Of a DNA stretch of 64,000 nt, positions 17,934 to 26,442 are shown piece after piece; position 1 is the stretch's first letter, and each line of letters begins with the position of its first letter. Origin of the DNA: Streptomyces sp. CA-210063 (GTDB lineage Bacteria; Actinomycetota; Actinomycetes; Streptomycetales; Streptomycetaceae); assembly GCF_024612015.1 (NCBI RefSeq), contig NZ_CP102512.1, positions 4,092,001-4,156,000 on the forward strand, read 5' to 3'. The position numbers and the translations under genes were made by a program. The notes beneath the pieces are model-generated. The model worked only from the letters and a program-made list of their open reading frames with translations. It was not told the DNA's origin and ran no database searches.

Positions 17934-18190
17934 GCGACACCCTCTTCGCCGCCGCGACAACCCTGGCCGGGCCTCCGGCGGTGGTCACCAACGAGCTCAA
18001 CTACGTCCTGAACATCCTCGCCTGGCTGGTCACCGCGGCCGGTGTGTGCGGTCTGCTGATCGTCGGCTCGCGGATGGCGATCTCCCTGAGGTCCGGGGAG
18101 GGCGACGAGCATCTCAGCCAGTTCGCGATGGTCATGGGCGCCTGCGTCATCGGCGCGACGGCGGGGCCGATCGTGGGGTTCGTGCTGTAG
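17930..18190 (+). CDS. Small two-helix membrane protein, VirB2/TrbC pilin-like (paralogue 1)
   Basis: 86 residues. Two hydrophobic helices (about 26-52 and 65-86) flank a short polar loop LRSGEGDEHLSQ. This is the size and layout of mature VirB2/TrbC pilins. It shares RxGEGxEH, M-V-x-G-x-CV and ATAGPxVxFV with the protein at 18590. ATG at 17930 overlaps the previous stop by 4 bases, with GGGAGGA upstream. In a T4SS the pilin or inner-membrane subunit would polymerise or line the channel; here that is inferred from size, topology and neighbours. Confidence 0.85.
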   Translation: MSDTLFAAATTLAGPPAVVTNELNYVLNILAWLVTAAGVCGLLIVGSRMAISLRSGEGDEHLSQFAMVMGACVIGATAGPIVGFVL

Positions 18191-18589
18191 GGACTGCAGG
18201 GACGCCAGGGACGCCGTCAGGGGTCCTTGGGCAGGAAGGGCGACGGCCCGCCGGTCACGCGTGAACCGGCGGGCCGTTGTCGTACGCGAACCACCTCAGG
18301 GCCGTACACCGGTGCGAGCCCCTCCACTTCGCCGCAGGTCCCCGGAGTTTCTGACGGCACGTCACTGTCCCGGACATGACGAGGAGTTCCCGTCTGTCAC
18401 GAGCACGTCACCGACAGGTGCTGGATCACTACATCGCTTGGCCTGGACTCACAGGAGTCGCCAAGCTCACAGAGCGACCGGGAACCCGGGCACGTCACAC
18501 CGGCCCCGAATGCACCCAATGACCCATCCGCTCAAGCGAGTCGCGGTCGGCCGCTCGACGGGCGGCCGACCGACACGGGGAGAAACCAC
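18191..18589. other. 399-bp intergenic region between the pilin-like genes
   Basis: Begins with a strong hairpin (18243-18277). Then comes a stretch in which GCACGTCAC occurs three times on the same strand (18357-18365, 18403-18411, 18490-18498), plus a related TGTCAC at 18395. No gene is supported. The arrangement of terminator, repeated motif and new gene suggests a second, separately regulated promoter for 18590 onwards. Confidence 0.6.
18243..18277. terminator. Hairpin after the first pilin-like gene
   Basis: ACGGCCCGCCGGT at 18243-18255 pairs exactly with 18265-18277 around a 9-base loop. It lies about 50 bases past the stop and should terminate or attenuate the first transcript of the plus arm. 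Confidence 0.8.
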
Positions 18590-18886
18590 ATGCTGAACGC
18601 GATAGCCGCCAAGGCACACCAGTCCATCTACCTGGCCGACGGCACGGTCCCCAACCCGAACCGGGACGCCCCGGCCGAACTCACCGGCAAGGTCGACACC
18701 GTGCTCGGCATCGTCGCCTGGGCCGGCACCGCCGCGGGCGTCGCGGGTGTGCTGATCACCGGCGCGATGATGGCGATCTCCATGCGCCGCGGCGAGGGCT
18801 CGGAGCACATGGGCCGCCTCGGCATGGTCCTCGGCGGCTGTGTCCTGGTCGCCACCGCCGGCCCGCTCGTGAACTTCGTCTTCTAG
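18590..18886 (+). CDS. Small two-helix membrane protein, VirB2/TrbC pilin-like (paralogue 2)
   Basis: 98 residues: an N-terminal extension (residues 1-35), helix about 36-62, polar loop MRRGEGSEHMGR, helix about 77-98. Nearly every loop and second-helix position matches the 86-residue protein at 17930. GGGGAGAAA precedes the ATG. Two such paralogues suggest either a hetero-oligomeric pilus/channel or alternative pilins. It is followed after 31 bases by the VirB8-like gene, so it probably leads the operon for the core channel genes. Confidence 0.85.
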   Translation: MLNAIAAKAHQSIYLADGTVPNPNRDAPAELTGKVDTVLGIVAWAGTAAGVAGVLITGAMMAISMRRGEGSEHMGRLGMVLGGCVLVATAGPLVNFVF

Positions 18887-18917
18887 CCGTCCGAGCACGT
18901 CGAAAGGGGGAGCGACG

Positions 18918-19709
18918 ATGCTGAACTCCGGCCGGGCCCAAGGGGGCAGCGGGGAGTGGGAGCAGCCGTTCTGGCAGCAGCGGGGCTGGATCCTGTCGGC
19001 CGGGTTCCTGGTGGTGCTGCTCGTCCTCGCGGTCCTCTTCGCGGTGACGGGCAACGGCTCCGGGCAGCCGACCGGTTCGTCCGGCTACCCGGAGCCGACC
19101 TCGACGTCCAAGGCGTCGGACTCGGCCTCGGACTCCGGTGACGGCAAGGGGACTTCGGACACCCGGCCCGCCGGCTGCCGCACCGACGACCGCGACCAGG
19201 CCAAGCCGACCGAGGCGCCGCGCGACTTCCACTGGAAGGCCAACGGCACCGGCCTGGTCCCGGTCTCGAAGGCGGCGGGCCCGCTCACGTACGACGGTCC
19301 GGTCTGGTCCTGCTTCGCCCACACCCCGATGGGGGCCGTCATGGCGGTCCACTCCATCACCGACCACCTCAGCTACGACGGCTGGCGCAAGGTCGTCGAC
19401 CAGCAGGTCGTGCCGGGCGCGGGCCGTGACGCGCTGATCGCGAGCCGCGCCCAGGAGGCCGACAAGTCCACCACGGGCTCGCCGGACGCCGGTGGCTACG
19501 CCGGTTTCACGGTCCTGTCGTACGACGAGACACAGGCGACCGTGATGGTCCTGGTGCGCGGCATGGGCGACGGCGGCTTCGGCTCCGCCTCGGTCACCGT
19601 GCGCTGGCAGGACGGCGACTGGAAGCTCTCCCCCGACCCGGACGGCACGGTCTACAGCGGTGTGTCGCAGGTCAGCGGCACCGACGGCTTCGTCACCTGG
19701 GAGGCGTGA
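18918..19709 (+). CDS. Single-pass membrane protein, candidate VirB8-like component
   Basis: 263 residues: a cytoplasmic N-terminus, one membrane helix at about 24-46, a Ser/Thr/Asp-rich linker (about 48-85), then an extracytoplasmic domain of about 170 residues ending with strands SASVTVRWQDGDWKLSPDPDG. Topology and size match VirB8/TcpC assembly factors, and the order pilin - VirB8-like - VirB6-like - VirB4-like fits T4SS operons. No sequence signature proves it. Two Cys (about 87 and 135) may form a disulfide. GAAAGGGGGAG precedes the ATG; the next gene starts 1 base after the stop. Confidence 0.8.
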   Translation: MLNSGRAQGGSGEWEQPFWQQRGWILSAGFLVVLLVLAVLFAVTGNGSGQPTGSSGYPEPTSTSKASDSASDSGDGKGTSDTRPAGCRTDDRDQAKPTEAPRDFHWKANGTGLVPVSKAAGPLTYDGPVWSCFAHTPMGAVMAVHSITDHLSYDGWRKVVDQQVVPGAGRDALIASRAQEADKSTTGSPDAGGYAGFTVLSYDETQATVMVLVRGMGDGGFGSASVTVRWQDGDWKLSPDPDGTVYSGVSQVSGTDGFVTWEA

Positions 19710-19710
19710 G

Positions 19711-20892
19711 ATGGCCTGCTCATGGAAGATCTACGACTGCCTGATCGAAGAGGGCGGCAAGCAGTTCACCGAGGGTGCCGTGGTCGTCTTCGCCAAGGCG
19801 ATCGGCGACGGCGCGGCGGAGGTGCTCAAGGCGCTCAACGGCGTCTGGCTGAACATCGACGTGGAGAACCCGGCGGGAAACGGCGGCGGCCACGGTCAGG
19901 CGGCTGCGGACAGTCCCATCGGACTGATCACGGCGGAGGTCAACTGGATCGTCGGCTATGTGGCGGTGGCCTCGTTGCTGCTGGCCGCGATACGGATGGC
20001 CGTGGACCGAAAAGGCCAGTCGATGAGACAGGCGTTCATGGGGATGTGGAAGGTCATCCTCGTCGGCGCGGCATCCGTGCCCGTGGTCACGGCACTCATG
20101 ACGGCGTCGGACGCGTACGCCAGGGACGTGTACGAGAGATCCGACCTCGGGGACAAGGCCTCCGAGATGCTGGGCGTGCTGACGCTCAACCAGCCCGGTC
20201 TGGTGCTGATCTTCGGTCTGCTGGTGATGCTGTCGAGCTTCGTGCAGATCGTGCTGATGTACATCCGCATCGGCGTCCTCATCATGCTGGTCGGCACGTT
20301 GCCGCTGGCCGCCGCCTCCTCGATGACCGGGTGGGGCGACGGCTGGTGGAAGAAGCACATCGGCTGGCTCGCGGCCTGGCTGCTGTACAAGCCGGCGGCG
20401 GCCCTGATCATCTACTCGGCCACCTCGATGACCAAGGACACCAAGGATCTGGACTCGGTCATCGCCGGCATGGGCATGCTGATCATGGCCGTGTTCGCCC
20501 TCCCCGCCCTGCTCAAGCTGATCGTCCCCGCCACGGCCGCCCTCGGCGGCACCTCCGGCGGCACGGTCGCGCTCAACGCCGCCAACAACATGGCGTCCGG
20601 CGCGGTCAGCATCGCGGGCGGAGCGGTCGGCGCCGCGGGCCAGGCCGGCGGCGGGGGCGGCGGCGGTTCCTCGGCCCCCCAGGGCTCTCCCTCCTCGGGC
20701 GCGGGTTCCTCCGCGGGCGGAGCCGGTGGCGCCGGCGCGGCGGCCGGCACCGCCGCCGCGGGCGCGGCCACGGCGGGCGCGGCCGTCGCGGTCCAGGCCG
20801 CCGCGGTCGTCGTACAGACCGGCATGCAGGCGGCGTCGGAGGTCGCGGGCTCCCTCGACGACAACGACGGGATGAAGGGCCACAACCAGTAG
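19711..20892 (+). CDS. Polytopic membrane protein, VirB6/TrbL-like
   Basis: 393 residues. Five to six hydrophobic helices lie between residues 72 and 280 (for example GLVLIFGLLVMLSSFVQIVL and IGVLIMLVGTLPLAAA), with a conserved-looking GWGDGWWKKHIGWLAAWLLYKP turn that is typical of TrbL/VirB6 channel proteins. The C-terminal about 110 residues are Gly/Ser/Ala-rich and disordered. The ATG at 19711 follows GGGAGGCGTGAG. Expected role: central inner-membrane part of the translocation channel. A palindrome starts 4 bases past the stop (20897). Confidence 0.87.
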   Translation: MACSWKIYDCLIEEGGKQFTEGAVVVFAKAIGDGAAEVLKALNGVWLNIDVENPAGNGGGHGQAAADSPIGLITAEVNWIVGYVAVASLLLAAIRMAVDRKGQSMRQAFMGMWKVILVGAASVPVVTALMTASDAYARDVYERSDLGDKASEMLGVLTLNQPGLVLIFGLLVMLSSFVQIVLMYIRIGVLIMLVGTLPLAAASSMTGWGDGWWKKHIGWLAAWLLYKPAAALIIYSATSMTKDTKDLDSVIAGMGMLIMAVFALPALLKLIVPATAALGGTSGGTVALNAANNMASGAVSIAGGAVGAAGQAGGGGGGGSSAPQGSPSSGAGSSAGGAGGAGAAAGTAAAGAATAGAAVAVQAAAVVVQTGMQAASEVAGSLDDNDGMKGHNQ

Positions 20893-20896
20893 GGGC

Positions 20897-20970
20897 CCCG
20901 CGCCCCGTCAGGGGCGCGGGACTGTATCGATGTGCGGCTCCGCCGCGTGGGCGCGAGCAACCACGACCGA
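20897..20970. repeat. Dispersed palindromic element, copy 3
   Basis: CCCGCGCCCC at 20897-20906 and its reverse complement at 20911-20920 flank GTCA. A flank reading TATCGATGTGCGGCTCCG and GCGCGAGCAACCAC follows to about 20970, as seen with many Streptomyces copies of this element. Placed right after a stop codon, it likely acts as a terminator or attenuator inside the cluster. Confidence 0.75.
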
Positions 20971-21052
20971 CCCGCAGTCGCCATCGCTCAGCACCACCCG
21001 AGCTCGTAGGCACTCAGAACTCAGCGAACTACAGCCGGAAGAAGGAACCCCC

Positions 21053-22546
21053 ATGTCCACCGACGCCCTCACGCGTCCCACCTACGGAAACTGGCGCAGA
21101 CCCCGCCGCCCCGGCCTGGGCCCGCTGGGCCTCCTCGGCACGGTCGTCGCCTTCGGCGGACTCCTGGTCGCACTGCTCGCCTCGCTGGTCTCGCTGATGG
21201 CCGCGATCCTCGTCCTCATCCCCCTCGGCCTCTTCCTCGCCCCGCTCGCGCTGCGCACGGTGGACGGCCGCAACATCTACCAGGTGGTCGCGGTGCGTAT
21301 CGGTTGGCTCAGGCGCAAGGCGAACGGCTCCACCACGTACGTCTCCGGCCCCCTCTCCAAGCGCCCGGGTGGCCGCTACCACCCGCCGGGCCTGCTCGCC
21401 CGCACCAAGATGTACGAGGGCCGTGACGCCTACAACCGCGCCTTCGGGGTGCTGCACCACCCCGGCCGCAACCTCTGCACGGTGGTCCTGGCCTGCGAGC
21501 CGGACGGCGGTTCGCTGGTCGACCCCGAGCAGGTCGACATCTGGGTGGCGTCCTGGGGCGACTGGCTCGCCCGGCTCTCGCACGAGCCGGGACTGCGCGG
21601 CGCCCAGGTCGTCGTCGAGACCGCGCCGGACACCGGGACGCGGCTGGCGGCCGAGGTCCTGCCGCGCATCTCGCCGGACGCCCCGGCCGCCGCCCGCGCG
21701 GTGATGGAGGAGGTCGTCGCGCGCTACCCGTCCGCCTCCTCGGAGATGCACACGTACATCGCTCTGACCTACGGCCCCACCGGCGGCCCCAAGCGGGACA
21801 TCGAGGACGTCATCACCGACCTGTCCATGCGGCTGCCCGGCCTGCTGTCGGGCCTCGTCGCGGCCGGCGGCGGCTCCGCGTACCCGCTGTCCGCCGATCG
21901 GCTCGCGGAGATCGTCCGCGTGGCGTACGACCCCGCCGTCGCCCCCGATGTGCTGAGCGCGCGGGCCGAGCACTCGACCACCGGCCTCGACTGGGCGGAC
22001 GCGGGCCCGGCGGCCGCGGTCGAGTCGGTGCAGGCGTACAAGCACGACTCGGGTGTCTCGCGGACGTGGATGCTGACGCTGGCGCCGCGCGGCACGGTCC
22101 GGTCGAGCGTGCTGCGGGGCCTGCTGGAGCCCGCGACGGGCACCCGCCGCAAGCGGGTCTCGCTGATCTACCGCCCGATCGACCCGGCGACCTCCGCTCG
22201 CATCGTCGAGGCCGACCGTCGTACCGCGCACTTCATGGCGGGCTCGAAGCGTGGGCTGGTCCAGGCGCGGGCCAGTTCCGAGATGCAGGCGGCGGAGCAG
22301 ACGGCGGCCGAGGAGGCGGCGGGTGCCGGGCTGGTGGAGTTCTCGCTGATGGTGACGGTCACCGTGGACAGCGAGGAGCAGCTGCCGGACGCGGCGATCA
22401 CCGTACGCAACCTCCAGGCGTCCTCCCGCATCCTGATGCGCCCCGCCGACCGTATGCAGGCCTCCGCGTTCACCTGCACGCTCCCCGTGGGCCTGCTGCC
22501 GTGGGAGCACACCCTCGTTCCGTACCAGATCCGGGAGGCGCTGTGA
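21053..22546 (+). CDS. SCO6880-family protein: VirB3/PrgI-like membrane part plus VirB4 N-terminal-like domain
   Basis: 497 residues. Residues about 20-66 are two hydrophobic helices separated by a short turn, as in VirB3/PrgI. The remaining 430 residues are soluble and end with the pattern that precedes the ATPase domain in VirB4 proteins: an E/A-rich helix (QTAAEEAAGAGLVEFSLMVT), strands, and a final F-T-C-T-LPVGLLPWEHT segment. It has no P-loop; the matching ATPase domain is in the next gene, whose GTG overlaps this stop (GTGA). I infer a fused VirB3-VirB4N protein split from VirB4C. GAAGGAA precedes the ATG at 21053. Confidence 0.85.
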   Translation: MSTDALTRPTYGNWRRPRRPGLGPLGLLGTVVAFGGLLVALLASLVSLMAAILVLIPLGLFLAPLALRTVDGRNIYQVVAVRIGWLRRKANGSTTYVSGPLSKRPGGRYHPPGLLARTKMYEGRDAYNRAFGVLHHPGRNLCTVVLACEPDGGSLVDPEQVDIWVASWGDWLARLSHEPGLRGAQVVVETAPDTGTRLAAEVLPRISPDAPAAARAVMEEVVARYPSASSEMHTYIALTYGPTGGPKRDIEDVITDLSMRLPGLLSGLVAAGGGSAYPLSADRLAEIVRVAYDPAVAPDVLSARAEHSTTGLDWADAGPAAAVESVQAYKHDSGVSRTWMLTLAPRGTVRSSVLRGLLEPATGTRRKRVSLIYRPIDPATSARIVEADRRTAHFMAGSKRGLVQARASSEMQAAEQTAAEEAAGAGLVEFSLMVTVTVDSEEQLPDAAITVRNLQASSRILMRPADRMQASAFTCTLPVGLLPWEHTLVPYQIREAL

Positions 22547-24027
22547 GCAAGTCCACCACCCCACGACCCCGTACGGCGCCCCCGCGTGGCTGGTTCGGCC
22601 CCGGCGGCGGCCAGGTCGGGCATGTCGACCCGCCCGCGCTGTGGCGTGCGACGACGGTCCAGGCCTGCGGCCTGTGGCCCTTCGCGGCGGGCTCCGGCGC
22701 CCCCATGACCGGGGTGCCGCTGGGCCAGCACCTCCACACGGGCGCCACGGTCTGCGGCGACCCCATCTCCTGGTTCACCCGCGCCCGTTACATCTCCAAC
22801 CCGTCGCTCTTCATGCTCGGCATGCCGGGCCTGGGCAAGTCCACGCTGGTCAACCGGATGCTGATCGGCATGGCGGCGACCGGTATCACCCCGCTGGTGC
22901 TGGGCGACCTGAAGCCCGACTACGCCGACACCGTACGGGCGCTGGGCGGCCAGGTGATCTCCATCGGGCGCGGCGTGGGCGGCATCAACGTCCTGGACCC
23001 CGGCGCGATGGGCGAGGCGGCGGCACGGATCGGCGGCGAGCGGGGCCGGATCCTGGCGGCGGAGGCGCACGGCCGCGTCCTGAACATGGTCGCGGCGCTG
23101 ATCACGATCGTCCGGGGCCGCCCGATGGACGACCACGAACAGTCCGTCCTCTCGGCCTGCCTCCACCACCTCGCGGCACGTACGAAGCCGGGCCGGCCGC
23201 CGCTCCTGCCCGACCTGCTGAAGGTGCTCGACGAGGGCCCGGACCGGGTCCGCGCGGTCACGCTGGACCGGGGCGACGTGGCGCGCTACCAGGAGGCGGT
23301 GGACCCGCTCCACCGCTCACTGCTGGGCGTGCTGGACGGCCCGCTCGGCGACACCTTCGCCTCCGAGACCTCCACCCGCATCAACCCGGCCTCGCCCGCC
23401 GTCTGCGTCGACATCTCCCGCATCGGCGAGGCGGACACCCAGCTCACGGCGGCGGCGATGCTGGCGGCGTGGTCGGACGGCCTGGGCACGGTGGCGGCGG
23501 CCCACGCGCTCGCGGACGCGGGCCTCGCCCCGCAGCGCTGGTTCTTCACGGTGCTGGACGAGTTGTGGCGCCCCCTCCGCGCCGCCTCCGGCATCGTCGA
23601 ACGCATCGACGCCCTCACCCGTCTCAACCGGTCCCTGGGCCTCGGCGACGCGAAGATCACGCATACGTTGAAGGACGCGGAGGCGCTGGGCAGCGAGGCC
23701 GACCGGGCGAAGGCGCGCGGCTTCGTCGAGCGCGCCGGGATGGTGGTGTGCGCCGGCCTCCCCCGTACGGAGATGAGGGAACTCGGCGAGATCGTGGGGC
23801 TGTCGGAGCGCGAGATCGACCTCGTGTCGTCGTGGTCGTCCCCGCCGGGCTGGGCCAGCACGGGGGGTAATGAGGAGCCGCCGGGTCGTGGGCGCTTCCT
23901 GATCAAGGTGGGCGGCCGTCCTGGGATCCCGATCAAGGTGTCGATCACGGACACGGAGAGGGATCTGCACAACACGAACACGAGGTGGACCCCGAAGCCG
24001 ACGCTGTCGAAGGCGGGGCGCCTATGA
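22543..24027 (+). CDS. VirB4/TraC-like ATPase (C-terminal ATPase half)
   Basis: 494-residue RecA-fold ATPase. Walker A is GMPGLGKST at 93-101, Walker B is FFTVLDELW with Asp339/Glu340. The segment around DALTRLNRSLGLGDAKITHT and VVCAGLPRTEMRELGEIVGL corresponds to the late VirB4 core. It lacks the usual 350-residue VirB4 N-terminal region, which is present in the overlapping upstream gene. VirB4 energises pilin extraction and substrate transfer at the cytoplasmic face. GTG start within the upstream stop. A gap of 268 bases with a large palindrome separates it from the TraG-like gene. Confidence 0.9.
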   Translation: MSKSTTPRPRTAPPRGWFGPGGGQVGHVDPPALWRATTVQACGLWPFAAGSGAPMTGVPLGQHLHTGATVCGDPISWFTRARYISNPSLFMLGMPGLGKSTLVNRMLIGMAATGITPLVLGDLKPDYADTVRALGGQVISIGRGVGGINVLDPGAMGEAAARIGGERGRILAAEAHGRVLNMVAALITIVRGRPMDDHEQSVLSACLHHLAARTKPGRPPLLPDLLKVLDEGPDRVRAVTLDRGDVARYQEAVDPLHRSLLGVLDGPLGDTFASETSTRINPASPAVCVDISRIGEADTQLTAAAMLAAWSDGLGTVAAAHALADAGLAPQRWFFTVLDELWRPLRAASGIVERIDALTRLNRSLGLGDAKITHTLKDAEALGSEADRAKARGFVERAGMVVCAGLPRTEMRELGEIVGLSEREIDLVSSWSSPPGWASTGGNEEPPGRGRFLIKVGGRPGIPIKVSITDTERDLHNTNTRWTPKPTLSKAGRL

Positions 24028-24076
24028 GCTCGGGGGGTGCGGTTGTCGGGCGACTGCGGGTGTGCGGGGGCCGGCC

Positions 24077-24146
24077 GCGCAGTTCCCCGCGCCCCTTAAA
24101 AGCATGGGCCGCGCCCGGAGTCTTTCAGGGGCGCGGGGAACTGCGC
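24077..24146. repeat. Dispersed palindromic element, copy 4 (20-bp perfect arms)
   Basis: GCGCAGTTCCCCGCGCCCCT at 24077-24096 is exactly mirrored at 24127-24146, with a 30-base loop and a GAGCAACCAC flank. It lies between the VirB4-like and TraG-like genes. It may end transcription or stabilise the upstream mRNA; the TraG-like gene would then need its own promoter in 24150-24290, where nothing obvious is seen. Confidence 0.85.
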
Positions 24147-24295
24147 GAGCAACCACACACCCACCCGCACCCGCCCGACAACCCACACCCCCCGACCTCT
24201 CGCGCGTGCGGGGTCGAGGGGCGGCAGCCCCTGGGGACGGGACGGGTAGGGGCGGCGGGGGCGAGAGAAATCAACCACCTGACGGGGGATACGAA

Positions 24296-26047
24296 ATGCC
24301 CACACGCAAACAACAACACACCACCGGCGACGACCTCCTGCCCTGGATCATCCCCACCGCCGCCCTACTCATCGGCACCCTCTTCCTCGGCGCCTGGCTC
24401 GGCGGCACCCTGGCCGCAGCCCTCACCGGAACCGGCTGGGACCCACCCCCCTTCACCCTGGAGACACTGAAGACCCTCGTGACGGACGGCCCGGCAGCCG
24501 TATGGCCGACGGCGTCACCCGGCGCGATCACCACGGGCATGGGCACGGTCTTCGGCACCACCCTCACCCTCCTGGTCACCCTCGCCGTACTGATCCGCCG
24601 CCGAGGCCGGAGGCCCAGCGGCCTCGCCGGCCGCCGCGAACTCTCCGCCCTCCTCCCGAAGGGCGCCACCACCAGGGCCCGCCAACTCCGCCCGTCCCTG
24701 CCGAAGTCGGGCAAGCTCCCCCCGGACGACACGGGCAACCTCCTCGGCGACCTGGAACCCGGCGGCCCGGAACTCCGCAGCAGCTACGAGGACGTGGAGC
24801 TGGACCTGATGGCCCCGAGGGCCGGCAAGTCCACCGGCATCGCGGTCCCCCGCGTCCTGCGCGCCCGCGGCAGCGTGCTGCTGACCTCGAACAAGGCGGA
24901 CGTGTACAGCGTGACGCGCGCGGAGCGCGAACGCGCGGGCACCGTATGGACGTTCGACCCACAGGGCATCGCGCACACCCCGCGCGGCCTGTGGTGGGAC
25001 ATGCTCGCCGACGCGGCCACCATCGAGGGCGCCCGCCGCCTGGCCGGCCACTTCGTCGGCGCGGTCAACGACGACGCCTCCAAGCGCGACTTCTGGATCT
25101 CGGCGGCCCAGAACACCCTCACGGCCCTGTTCCACGCGGCCAACCGGGGCAAGCGGCAGGTCGACGAGGTACTGGCGTGGCTGGCGGACCCGGCCGACCG
25201 TACGCCGGTCGACCTGCTCCGCGACGCGGGCATGTCGGCCCTCGCCGACCAGCTCCAGGGCACCGTCCAGGGCGCGGTGGAGACCCGGGACGGCATCTAC
25301 GAGACGGCCCGCCAGTGCGTGGCGTGCCTGCTCGACCCGGCGATCGCGGCCTGGGTGAGCCCGGACCCCGAGCTGCCGCAGTTCCTGCCCGAGCGGCACG
25401 CGCTCTCGTCCGACACGCTCTATCTGCTCTCCAAGGACGGCGGCGGCTCGGCGGCCGGTGTCATCGCCGCGTGCGCGGACTCCGTCCTGCGCGCGGGAGT
25501 CGTGGCGGCCGAGCGGATGGGCGGCCGCCTGGACCCGCCGATGACGGCCGTGCTCGACGAGGCCGCCAACGTCTGCCGTATCTCCGACCTCCCGGACCTC
25601 TACTCCCACTTCGGCTCGCGCGGCATCAACGTCGTGACCCTGCTGCAGAGTTACCGCCAGGGCACACGGGTGTGGGGCGAGGCCGGGATGGACGCGCTGT
25701 GGGGCGCCGCCACCATCAAACTGCTCGGCGCGGGCCTGGACGACGCGGACTTCGTGGAGAAGGTCTCGCGGCTGGTCGGCGAGCACGACGTGTCCACGGT
25801 GAGCTACTCGCGCGGCAAGGACGGCCGTTCCCGCTCCACCTCGTACCGCCTCGAACGCATCCTGCCCGCCGACCGTATCCGCGCCCTCCCCAAGGGCACC
25901 GCCCTCCTCCTCGCCACCGGCGTCAAGCCCGCCCTCGTCCGCCTGCGCCCCTGGTACGCCGAACCCGGCGCCGACCGCATCGCACGCGCGGCCCAGGCCG
26001 AGGTCAAGGCCATCACGGCCCGGGCGGCGGAAGGGATCGTCCGATGA
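24296..26047 (+). CDS. VirD4/TraG-like coupling ATPase
   Basis: 583 residues. Two N-terminal membrane helices (about 15-42 and 80-100) anchor a RecA-like ATPase. Walker A is MAPRAGKST at 172-180 and Walker B is TAVLDEAANVC with Asp421/Glu422. Also typical of TraG/VirD4: LVTSNK-like strand (VLLTSNKADVY), TFDPQG and VVTLLQSYRQG. These hexameric ATPases select and pass substrates to the channel. The ATG at 24296 is supported by GACGGGGGA upstream and because it starts just before the first helix. It overlaps the DUF4913 gene by 4 bases. Confidence 0.93.
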   Translation: MPTRKQQHTTGDDLLPWIIPTAALLIGTLFLGAWLGGTLAAALTGTGWDPPPFTLETLKTLVTDGPAAVWPTASPGAITTGMGTVFGTTLTLLVTLAVLIRRRGRRPSGLAGRRELSALLPKGATTRARQLRPSLPKSGKLPPDDTGNLLGDLEPGGPELRSSYEDVELDLMAPRAGKSTGIAVPRVLRARGSVLLTSNKADVYSVTRAERERAGTVWTFDPQGIAHTPRGLWWDMLADAATIEGARRLAGHFVGAVNDDASKRDFWISAAQNTLTALFHAANRGKRQVDEVLAWLADPADRTPVDLLRDAGMSALADQLQGTVQGAVETRDGIYETARQCVACLLDPAIAAWVSPDPELPQFLPERHALSSDTLYLLSKDGGGSAAGVIAACADSVLRAGVVAAERMGGRLDPPMTAVLDEAANVCRISDLPDLYSHFGSRGINVVTLLQSYRQGTRVWGEAGMDALWGAATIKLLGAGLDDADFVEKVSRLVGEHDVSTVSYSRGKDGRSRSTSYRLERILPADRIRALPKGTALLLATGVKPALVRLRPWYAEPGADRIARAAQAEVKAITARAAEGIVR

Positions 26048-26442
26048 CCGCCATGGCCCCCGAACAGGCCCCCGCCGCCCCGCCGTTCATCCTCTACCTC
26101 GACGGCGCCGAGTACACCGACGAGATGCACGCTCTGGCCGTCTGGGTCGGCGATCTGCTTCTCCCGGTCTACGGCCGCGAGGTCACCTCCCAGCAGCCCT
26201 GGTGCCCGCGCTGGTGGGAGCACCTGGAGGCGGTGGCCCGGCTGCACGCCCTCTGGCTGGCCTGGCAGGAACTCACCGACCCCACGGCGGGAGCGTCCGG
26301 CCCGGCGGTGTGGCACCGTGACCACCTCGGCCCCGTCATGGCCGAACTACGCTCCCCCAGCGGCCCGTTCGCGGGCTGCAAGGCGGGCGCCCACCGGGCG
26401 AAGCAGCCGCCGACGGTCGAGCCGTACGGGACGGGATCTTGA
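26044..26442 (+). CDS. DUF4913 protein
   Basis: 132 residues, cytosolic. The Trp-rich core ([55 protein letters not shown]) is the DUF4913 pattern. This family is common next to TraG-like genes on actinobacterial plasmids and integrative elements. Its ATG overlaps the TraG-like stop, so it is made together with the coupling ATPase and may be an adaptor or chaperone for substrates. Function unknown. Confidence 0.88.
   Translation: MTAMAPEQAPAAPPFILYLDGAEYTDEMHALAVWVGDLLLPVYGREVTSQQPWCPRWWEHLEAVARLHALWLAWQELTDPTAGASGPAVWHRDHLGPVMAELRSPSGPFAGCKAGAHRAKQPPTVEPYGTGS

Noticed and set aside
11416..26442. Interpretation as a complete conjugative plasmid or integrative element
   Set aside because: No relaxase, integrase, replication gene, tRNA attachment site or direct-repeat ends were found, and codon usage matches the neighbours.
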